Shown piece by piece: positions 6,989 to 15,700 of a stretch of 21,383 nucleotides of DNA (positions are counted from its first letter, which is position 1; every line of letters starts with the position of its first letter). The notes under the pieces are model-generated. The model did not search any database, was not told the origin of the DNA, and saw only the letters and a list, made by a program, of their open reading frames with translations. The DNA lies in the IMG/VR virus record IMGVR_UViG_3300000116_000132, positions 1 to 21,383 of that record. The stretch is one strand, 5' to 3'. The position numbers were made by a program, and so were the translations under genes. This DNA comes from a virus.

Positions 6989-9129
6989 CAGTATGTACCT
7001 CCATCGATGAGTCCGGCATCAAGTGTTCCTGTAACATTTACATTAGTAGAGAATGTTGCAACACCAACAACAACATTCAATCCACCGGCAGTAATTCTTA
7101 CGTCATCATTAAAAATAGAAACATTACCAAAGGTTGATACTCCGGCAACATTTAATTGATCTAAATTTGCACCACCAACAACATCTATTCTATTATTGGC
7201 ATCTATTAAAGAACTGAAAGTTGCGACACCGGCAACATTTAGATCATCTAACTGGGTATCTCCATCAACATCTAATGTGCTATTAATATCAACAGCATTT
7301 GAGAACGTAGAAACACCGGCAACAACCAGTTCATCTAAATCTGATTGACCATCAACATCAATACCACCAGTACCAACATCTAATTGTGTAGCACTAGTAA
7401 TTCCAGTAACATTAAGTTGATTTATACTTCCAACAAATGTTACATTACCTGTAAGTGTAGATACACCAGCAACGTTGAGTTGATCTAGATTGGCACCACC
7501 GACTACATCAAGACGATTGTTTGCATCAACAAGTGATGAGAATGTTGCAACACCAGCGACATTGAGGTCATCTACTTGAGTATCTCCATCAACATCTAAT
7601 GTGCTATTAATATCAACAGCAGCACTAAAGGTAGATACGCCAGCAACAACTAACTCATCTAAATCGGTTTGTCCATCAACATCAATACCGCCGGTACTAA
7701 TATCTAATTGTGTAGCACTAGTAATTCCAGTAACATTAAGTTGATTTATACTTCCAACAAATGTTACATTACCTGTAAGTGTAGATACACCAGCAACATT
7801 TAATTGATCTAAATTGGCACCACCAACAACATCTAATCTATTGTTGGCATCAACGAGAGAACTGAAGGTCGCAACACCAGCAACATTCAGACCATCCTGA
7901 ACAAAGACATAATCAGAGAAAGTTGCAAATCCAACAAATGTACTGAATCCAGCAACATTTACATCATCAAGTTCAGTATGACCATCAATATCTACTGCAC
8001 CATTGAAGTCTGCTGCTCCAGTGAATGTTGATGCACCCGAAACATTTACCTCATCAAGTTCTGTGTGACCGTCAATGTCAACTGCACCGTTGAAGTCTGC
8101 TGCTCCAGTGACAGTCAAAATTCCTGTTACTTCAGCACCACCACCAACAAAGAGGTTCTTGGCAATACCAGCACCACCAGCTACTTGTAAAGAACCAGTT
8201 GTAGAACTCGATGATTGAGTAGCATCATTAGAATCAATGATAGCATCAATTGCTAATGTGGTTCCATCAAAGGTTAAATCAGCACTATCTTCTAACTCAC
8301 CGCCAGATCCAGCAATGACAACTCTATTATCAGTTAAGTCCTCAACTTTAAAAGTACTTGCTTGTCCACCAGCATTAATATCAACTGTATTGCTAAAAGT
8401 TGAAACGCCAGCAACTACAAGTTCATCTAGGTCAGTCTGTCCATCTACATCTAATCCTGCATCAATGTCAACAGCAGCAGCATTAAATGTTGATACGCCG
8501 GAAAAGACTTGAAGTCCTGCGGCATATGTTGCAATACCAATGAAAGTTGATACACCGGTAATTTTTAAATCAGTAAATTTATTTGGAGCTACTTCAATTG
8601 CTGCCTCAATAGTTGCTGTGGTGGTGGCATCTAAAGAAGCAATATTTTGAAGTTCTCTTCCACTACTAATTACTTGTGTTGCACCAATATTGAGAGATGC
8701 TACACTGGTAATTCCAGAGACATTTAATCCTCTTAAAATATCAACAGCAGCATTTATATCAAGTTCATTTGAGAAAGTTGCAATACCAACAACATTTAAT
8801 CCGGCAGCAAAATTTGCATTTTTTCCTACTGCAAAACCACCACTAACAATTACTGCACCAGTTACAGTTGATTCTGATTGAGTGCTTCCAGAAAATGTTA
8901 CTATTCCTACTGAATTTGTTCCACCAGTAAATTCGTATCCCTCTGTTGAATCGAGAGTACGACTCATGAAGAATTTATTATCTGTAGCATCCCAGATTAA
9001 TAAATTACCATCTGTCTGAGATGTTGAATCAACGTCAGTTAGATTGAGTAATCTTGATGGTGGCGCAGAAGCATTGGATAATACGCGAATTACGTTTTGT
9101 GATCCAATTCTATCGTTTATGCTTGGCAT
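6988..9129 (-). CDS. Repeat-rich virion fibre at the wac (whisker) position
   Basis: A 713-residue fibrous protein. The N-terminal 75 residues are non-repetitive (INDRIGSQNVIRVLSNASAP, LLNLTDVD, GNLLIWDATDNKFFM), likely the attachment domain. From about residue 108 almost to the end it is built of short beta-repeats of the form LNVAGVSTFS-x-VDIN-x-LDVDG-x-T-x-LD, interrupted at about 303-330 by a TTGSLQVAGGAGIAKNLFVG motif common in phage fibres. It ends LDAGLIDGGTY with no obvious receptor-binding or chaperone domain. It sits between a 111-residue gene and gp13, where T4 has wac (fibritin), yet shows no fibritin coiled coil or foldon. I infer a trimeric neck or tail fibre. Parts of the repeat are identical at DNA level. 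The start overlaps the upstream stop (TAATG). Confidence 0.8.
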   Translation of the reverse strand: MPSINDRIGSQNVIRVLSNASAPPSRLLNLTDVDSTSQTDGNLLIWDATDNKFFMSRTLDSTEGYEFTGGTNSVGIVTFSGSTQSESTVTGAVIVSGGFAVGKNANFAAGLNVVGIATFSNELDINAAVDILRGLNVSGITSVASLNIGATQVISSGRELQNIASLDATTTATIEAAIEVAPNKFTDLKITGVSTFIGIATYAAGLQVFSGVSTFNAAAVDIDAGLDVDGQTDLDELVVAGVSTFSNTVDINAGGQASTFKVEDLTDNRVVIAGSGGELEDSADLTFDGTTLAIDAIIDSNDATQSSSSTTGSLQVAGGAGIAKNLFVGGGAEVTGILTVTGAADFNGAVDIDGHTELDEVNVSGASTFTGAADFNGAVDIDGHTELDDVNVAGFSTFVGFATFSDYVFVQDGLNVAGVATFSSLVDANNRLDVVGGANLDQLNVAGVSTLTGNVTFVGSINQLNVTGITSATQLDISTGGIDVDGQTDLDELVVAGVSTFSAAVDINSTLDVDGDTQVDDLNVAGVATFSSLVDANNRLDVVGGANLDQLNVAGVSTLTGNVTFVGSINQLNVTGITSATQLDVGTGGIDVDGQSDLDELVVAGVSTFSNAVDINSTLDVDGDTQLDDLNVAGVATFSSLIDANNRIDVVGGANLDQLNVAGVSTFGNVSIFNDDVRITAGGLNVVVGVATFSTNVNVTGTLDAGLIDGGTY
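6998..7002 (-). promoter_or_regulatory. Strong ribosome binding site of gp13
   Basis: Minus-strand GGAGG, 9 bases before the gp13 ATG, embedded in the last codons of the fibre gene. It is the best Shine-Dalgarno match seen in the window. Confidence 0.75.
7256..7297 (-). repeat. 42-base direct repeat, copy 1 (period 324)
   Basis: Identical to 7580-7621, exactly 324 bases (108 codons) away. Together with the 96-base pair at the same period it shows a duplicated 108-residue block in the fibre gene. Confidence 0.9.
7378..7473 (-). repeat. 96-base perfect direct repeat, copy 1
   Basis: Identical, base for base, to 7702-7797; offset 324. It encodes about fibre residues 553-584 (VAGVSTLTGNVTFVGS, INQLNVTGITSATQLD). 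Synonymous positions have not diverged, unlike most of the surrounding repeat units. Confidence 0.92.
7580..7621 (-). repeat. 42-base direct repeat, copy 2 (period 324)
   Basis: Second copy of 7256-7297. It encodes part of the VDINSTLDVDGDTQ segment of the fibre. Confidence 0.9.
7702..7797 (-). repeat. 96-base perfect direct repeat, copy 2
   Basis: Second copy of 7378-7473, encoding about fibre residues 445-476. Just outside the repeat the copies diverge at once (GTTGAG against ATTTAA on the plus strand at the 3' edge). Confidence 0.92.
7954..8111 (-). repeat. Two 29-residue (87-base) tandem units in the fibre gene
   Basis: Two adjacent units encode nearly the same peptide (ASTFTGAADFNGAVDIDG then HTELDEVNVSG or HTELDDVNVAG). 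At DNA level they differ mainly at third positions, so they are older than the 324-base duplication. Confidence 0.8.
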
Positions 9130-9464
9130 TACCTAGTGACTCCGGCTCTTACTAATGCTGACCCTTCAACAGCTTTATATTCTTTTCCGGCACTAGTTAT
9201 TTTTACATCATATACATATCTTCCTGCTTTTAGTCCTACTGTTTGCGAAGATGTTAGAGATATTGAAATAATCCCATTAACATCGTCAGAGACTGTAGAA
9301 GCAAAGGAAACGGCACTTGCACTAGTGTAACTTTTTCTCAACATGCCTTCTGTCGCAGCACCGGTTAAAACCAATGGGGTGTTTGTTCTGGTATCTTCTA
9401 ACTGAAAAGAAGTATCAAAGTCGAAACCTTGTTCAATCGTGATGTTAGATACAAATACTGCCAT
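9129..9464 (-). CDS. Small beta-rich virion-associated protein upstream of the fibre
   Basis: 111 residues, beginning MAVFVSNITIEQGFDFDTSF and ending EGSALVRAGVTR. The middle reads TPLVLTGAATEGMLRKSY and GIISISLTSSQTVGLKAGRY. The layout (N-terminal 'QG-DF' strand, LTG, a GxISIxLT strand, AGRYVYDV, final VTR) resembles a small family I know from many tailed phages, usually encoded beside tail or fibre genes and probably an Ig-like fold; I know no proven function. It is the first gene after a perfect late promoter and its stop overlaps the fibre start (TAATG), so it is likely made with the fibre in a set ratio and may be an adaptor or assembly factor. Shine-Dalgarno is weak. Confidence 0.8.
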   Translation of the reverse strand: MAVFVSNITIEQGFDFDTSFQLEDTRTNTPLVLTGAATEGMLRKSYTSASAVSFASTVSDDVNGIISISLTSSQTVGLKAGRYVYDVKITSAGKEYKAVEGSALVRAGVTR

Positions 9465-9491
9465 TATTCAAAAAATTATGCTATCTTATCT

Positions 9492-9704
9492 TTAGATATT
9501 TATATTCTCAGAATTCATCAATAAATTTCTAAGAAGAGATTTTATCTCGTTAATATCATTTTTCATTTCAGAGATTTCTCTTTTTTGGAGATTTCTTTGT
9601 TCCAAAGAACTTACATACTGATTATATGCCATAGAATCGCAATTGATTATGGCACCACTTTTCTCATCTCGGTATAAGTTTTGATATCCATCTACTCTAA
9701 TCAT
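9492..9704 (-). CDS. Small coiled-coil protein coupled to the giant tail gene
   Basis: 70 residues. The N-terminal half is MIRVDGYQNLYRDEKSGAII followed by NCDSMAYNQY; the second half (about 32-63) is a predicted coiled coil, LEQRNLQKREISEMKNDINE then IKSLLRNLL, with hydrophobic residues at heptad spacing. The ATG overlaps the stop of the 2,514-residue gene by four bases (ATGA), so it is probably translated by ribosomes finishing that gene. I recall similar small hypotheticals in T4-like cyanophages, but none with a known function. Coupling suggests a partner of the giant protein, for example a trimerisation or assembly factor. A late promoter lies within its last codons. Confidence 0.85.
   Translation of the reverse strand: MIRVDGYQNLYRDEKSGAIINCDSMAYNQYVSSLEQRNLQKREISEMKNDINEIKSLLRNLLMNSENINI
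9497..9504 (-). promoter_or_regulatory. Perfect T4-type late promoter for the 111-aa gene and fibre
   Basis: Minus-strand TATAAATA, exactly the T4 late -10 consensus, inside the last codons of the 70-residue gene and 32 bases before the ATG at 9464. The next six bases (TCTAAA) are the same as at the gp8 promoter. The leader would be about 26 bases. Confidence 0.85.
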
Positions 9705-12700
9705 CTTATTGCTATAGTCCTCAATTCTTTAATTCTTGGTGGATATGCTTGATTTGTTCCAGACATCACAATCTTAATTGTATATCCCGAGAACAATGGA
9801 AGTTCATTTGCAGTAAATTCATACTCTAAGAATTGATTACTCATACTTCCTGGAACAAATCTGTCGGGTAATCCACTATTATTTGCATCATCAACCACAG
9901 CATACCCATCTTCATCGGTATATGTTAAATTATCATATCCGGGGAATAATTCAAATGTTTGACTAATTTCTCCAGAATCTGCTTTTATTAAGTTATAGAG
10001 AACTCTAAAGTCTGCAGACTCGTCTCTATATGCACTTAAAATAACTTTTAACGATGTTGCTGGATTTGATAAATCTACAGTATTAGAAACATATATAGCA
10101 GCATGTGGATCATCAAAAATAGAATTTACCCTTCCATCAGATGGATAATCAGAAATTGGTTTATCAAAACGACTTGACCTAAATTCTGTAGATGCAAGGT
10201 CAAGATTTATCATAGGAGAAAGATTTGCATCATTGGAATTTAAAGTTATTCCAGTAGTGAATGATTTACTTCTTGGAAGATTTGAAAGATAAGTTGTTTC
10301 ATTTATTTTGGAACAAAGTAATTTTGGAGTAAAGAAATTATTTAATACGTTTATTCCAACAGGAACGAATCCTTCATCATTAAAAGATCCTTCCGAACCA
10401 TTAACACTAGTTCCGCTAATAGTTCTTATAGTTCCTGTCACAGATGTAGTTGATCCGGGAGTAATAATATCGTATGTTGGAATTATAGAAGTGTATAGAA
10501 TGTTTTCCGATGCCCTAGAGTTTGCTCCTCCTGTAGATGCCTCATTAGAGAAATTGAGTTGTGGCATTCCTGTCGGTGTACCATCAGTATCCCTATCAAT
10601 ACCATTTGCCGAAACATCAATAGCAACATGGTAATGATCCAATCCAATTGGTTCGGCAACACTATGAGTGTTATTAATTCTTCTTAAAGAAATTCCATTG
10701 AGTTCATATTTATAGACTATAGAATCTTTATCATGCAGTTCTGTAATGGTAGAATCAATTGATCTTCCATCAGCAGCAATTAGAAGTTGTCCAGAACCCA
10801 AACTAGTATAAGAAATAATTTCATTGCCAATTTTTACATATCCAGGATTTGATGCACTAACATCCACACCTTCAAACGTGGTAAAGTTACTAGTGCTTGC
10901 AACACTAATTGTTGACACTTCACTAACTGACACTGCAGCAGATAATGTTGTGGGTTCAATACTAGATTGAATATCACTAAGTGTTACTTTGTTTGTATTG
11001 GAATACATTCCATGATTGAAATGATCAACTTTTATATAGTTGCCAGAGTTAACTCCACCACTTCCAGATACAGATGTTATAGTTGTTGATGGTAATGCAG
11101 TTAATACTCCATTATCTGCAAAGTAACTGACTCCTGCACCTACAGTAAATGCCTTACCAGAAGAACCAAATTCGCCCTGAATATTGGAAAGATATAATGT
11201 ATCAACATCAGTTGATACTCCAGCAACAGTTATTCTTGCTTCTTTACCAGTCTGTTTAGAAACAGTTGATGTTACAATTCCAACTACATCACCGACTTTG
11301 TAACCGGCACCTGTTCCTGTAGTAACAACGGAAATGCCGGTAATTGATCCTGTATTAGCATTAATACCAGTAATATTAAGTTTCAATCCAGACCCACTAC
11401 CAACAACGTTGAAAGTATCGACAGAAGTATCTGTAACATATCCAGATCCACCTGTAATAGTTGTCACAGTCGCATTCGTTACAGAACTTCCTCTACCTAC
11501 AACGATGGCAGATCCTCCAGTATTACTATTACCGGCAAGTTTTCTACCTGTGGTCAGAATACCAAGTGTAGTGGGATCACCACCAGAAATAATATCCGTT
11601 TTAATAGAACCGGTTTTTGGTAAAGTTCTAATAGGATCAATACTCAATTTTGAAATATATCCATTACTCTTATCTAAATCTGGATTATAGAAGAATGCAG
11701 TTCCTGTTTGTGAACTAAATTGTGCCTTGTAAAGTCTAAATTTAAGATCCTGGAATTGATTTGGAGTCCAAATAGATCCATTTTGAGACTTAAATAAACT
11801 TCCTAAAGCAAATTGCTTTGAATATACTGCACTTTCTGCATTGGAATTTGGTGGAAGAGAAGATTCAGATACAGATTTTTCTCCCATAGTGGCAGTCCAT
11901 ACTTCATATTCATCACTAGTTTCTGCCAAGAGAACAACAGCATATTCTTTTCCGGGTGGTAAGAAGATTGGTTCGGGGAATGTTACTTTTGTAGCAACAT
12001 CTCCAGTACTGGACACCTGAATATTTTTAACAATATTTCCAGCAGAATCCACAGTTGTTGGTTTTATTGTAACAGTTTTTCCTAAAACAGTTCTAGTTGG
12101 GAATCCCAATTCTGTGGTTCTAATTTGAACTTTAACTGGAGCATTTCCTTCATCTATTTTGGCAAAGAAAATATCAACAGCAGTTAAGAATGCTCCATTT
12201 ATATCATCACTAGTATCAATATCTGATGGTGCTTCAACATTTCCTCCAACTACAAATGTTTGTGCCAACGGATCACCATACTCTTCAACTACAGTATTAG
12301 TAATTTGATTTACACCGAGAGAAGCAGAAGCAAAAGCATTTACTTGCAGATTGGTTACATTTGTAGTTGTAAGATTTTGTGTATTTGTGGTTACTTCATT
12401 CTGCCACTGATTCAAAGTTCCTATAGAAGTATAATTTGTTTCTGCAAAAGAAACTGAATTACTTCCAGGAAGACCCGGATCATTTGTGACATTGGATGTA
12501 ATTTTAAAAGTTTTTGTTCCTGTCTGCAATCTTACTGAGGGAACTGGAATCTGATGGGGATTTCTGAGGAAGAAAGATCCTATTAAATCTCCATAGTTAT
12601 CGGAAATCAATCTAAGATCTTTTACATATGCAATTGCGCCACTAGTTTGACCAACTAATTTCATTCCCTGTATAATATAACCAGAATATAATCCCTGTGC

Positions 12701-15700
12701 TTCTTCGGATAAAGAAGCTGTATCAACATTGAGAATCTTGGAAGATTGACTATATGTTGAAGGTATAGATTCTGAGGTTACATATGGATTTACATTAAAT
12801 ACTGATGATGGATTATTAAATGATCCGTACTTATGATTTGGTGTAGCAACTCTGAATGAAATAGATGGACCAATTCCACCTACACCAATAGCAGATCCAA
12901 CTACTGTTTCTCCAATTACGAAAGAACCATTAGATGTTCCGTAAGTTGCTAGAGATGGGCTATTTGCAATTTCAATCAATTTGGGAATAAAATCAACTCC
13001 GCTATTGCCATCAACAAATTGATAGAATCTTGTAGATGGTTTAATATTACTGACTTCAAATTCAGTATTTCTGGATCTCATGAATACTTCATCACCTGCC
13101 GATATCAATTCATTTCTAGTATCAACATCGTCAAAACTTATAGTATCAACACTAACACTTTGAGAATTACTTGTGCTACTAGCACTTAAATTAGAACTCT
13201 GACTCTGAACTTGCCTTCTTATTCTACTACTAAGAAGTACTCCTCTACCACGTCGTATTGTTCCGCCATCGCTAGTGACATTGAAATTAGCAGACCCTAA
13301 ATTTAAATTTACTGAACTTGTTAGATTTTGTGTAAGAGTTCTAGATTGATTAGATGTAATATTAATATTTCTATCGGGGAGTTGAATAGTTCTTACCCAA
13401 TTATCAACAGCAGGACTTAACTGAATATCTCCAGTATATACAATGACATTAAATGGATTTACATTTTCTACTGTTGTTGCTATTGGTTGTTCGATCCAAC
13501 CTATTTCATCATATTTTAATGTCACCGAATTTCCAGTTTTCTGAACATTAGGATCTAATAGTTCAAAATTATCCGACAAATCTATAACTTGAGGAGTTAA
13601 TAGTTGAGTAGGTGCAATCTGAGATTTAACTGAATTTCTACTGATAATTGGTGCTAATTCTTCTGCTGTTGGATTAACCTCTATTGAAGATAGTACGTTG
13701 TCTATTAATGAATAATTTTTAAAATCGTCAACAAAAAATCCACTCTTAAATCTATTTTTTCCTTCGGCATCTTGAATTTGTAGAGTCTGTGCATTTAATT
13801 CAAGAAGAGATAATGAAGTTATTTTTTCCAAATTTTGAACTCTATCTTCAATAAATCCAATATCTCTCATAGTAAATCTTCTATTATCAATCAAACTGAT
13901 CGATGCCTTCTGTGGATTATACAGATATGGTGGAAGATTAATGGTGGCAATTTCTAATAAAGCATCATTTTTTGTTGGTGCTTTTGGATATTTTGCAGAT
14001 ATACCTTTTTCAACTATAAAAGTTCCATATCTATCAATGTATAGTTTATCAATTCGTGGAAGATAAAAATCATATCCTATAATAGATCCTTCTCCGGGTG
14101 CCATTAAAAGTTTTGGAACAGAATCAAAATCTCTAGAAGCAAAATCAAATGGAGATATTTTAGTTGATCCTCCTGAAGTTGCCGGGTCAAAAACAGAAAC
14201 TCTTGGACGGAAATCAAGTGTATCTGATGCTCTTACTTTATATGGGCCAATATTGGGTATATCTTTTTCAAATCTTTCTTCATCATAACTTAAGACTGTG
14301 AATGCATCTCCATTATCATCAGATGGAACTGAATAATAATCAAATACAATTAATAATCTATGAGTTGGTTCTGGAACACCTCCATTTCTAATAATTTTAG
14401 AATAGTCGTAATATTGTTCTTTTTGACCTTTATCTAATTTATATAATTGAGTTACATTTTTATAACTTCCTAATGTAATAGTTTCAATTTCTGTAATTAT
14501 ATTAGATTCCTCAAAAGTAACTGTTTCGCCAACATTAAAAGTATCGTCTGTTAGATAAACTATTTCCAAATTATTTGCTGATGGCGAAGAAACCACTCTA
14601 GCAACTGCATTACTTGAACCTCCTACAATATTTTCGCCAATTATTGCATTTGTTTGAACGCTAGCAGTGGAGGTAAATTGTATTTTATCTAAAGTTGGAT
14701 TTGAAGATCCCAAAGATTCGTAAATTGATATAACTTTTGCAACATCTGGATAGTTTAGAGAAATTTCTTCATCCTGAACTCTTAATCCATATTGAGTGTT
14801 AAAATTAAGTCCATCATTATTTGTTGTATTAATGCCAACACCAGATTGTTGATACTTAGATCTAGTTACGGTAAGTTGTTGACTTCTTGTATATTCCTTT
14901 ATTTTACTCTGAACACCAAATTTATTGAGAGTTGCATTTACGATAACACTAGATTGACTTCCCCTCAATCCTTTAATTGTTACGACATTATTTACTAAAT
15001 TAAAAGTATCACTAGTAACTGTTCCTGCTATACCAGTTGAGTAATGAACGCTATATCTTTCCTGATCAAAAGTTGCAAATGACGCACTGGTTATTCCGGA
15101 AACACTGGAAAGATCAAATGTCATTTCTCCAGCAGCACTTGTCTCTTCTCCTGTAATTTGTTCAACAACTGTGAAGGTTGAGTTTAAAAGATTGACGGAA
15201 GAAATATTAGAATCTGGCAACTCAGTATAAAGATATCCATCATCTACGTTTATAATTGGACCACGAGCGAATGGTGTAACTAAAATACTTTCATTAAGTG
15301 TTCCGGAAGGTAACTTACCATCATAAATACCAGTTTTTCCAGCACCAGCATTGATTGGACTTAGTTCTATAGAAAGTTTATCTGCAGAGATAGAAGAAAC
15401 TCTATTAAAAGTTTCAGTACTAGATCCTGGTTTTTGATATGAAATAAGAGTATCAGTTCTTATTCCACTGAATACTTTTCCTGTTATTGCGACTGTCGTA
15501 ACACCAGTATTTCCTAAATTGCCTACTAATGGAATGGATATTTGCGATATTCCATTAGGCATACTAAATTTTTCAAGAATTGAATCTGCCGTAAATAACG
15601 GAAACCCATCACCAGCTGCTTGCCTTACTGATTTAATATTTTGAGTTCCAAATTGTATGAAATCAAGGATTGTTCTTGGGAAATCAACTCCATTAACAGT

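Noticed and set aside
7000-8800. Regularly spaced direct repeats that at first look CRISPR-like
   Set aside because: Spacing is in multiples of three, the whole stretch is one open frame, and the repeats encode a periodic fibre peptide; there are no unique spacers or cas genes.
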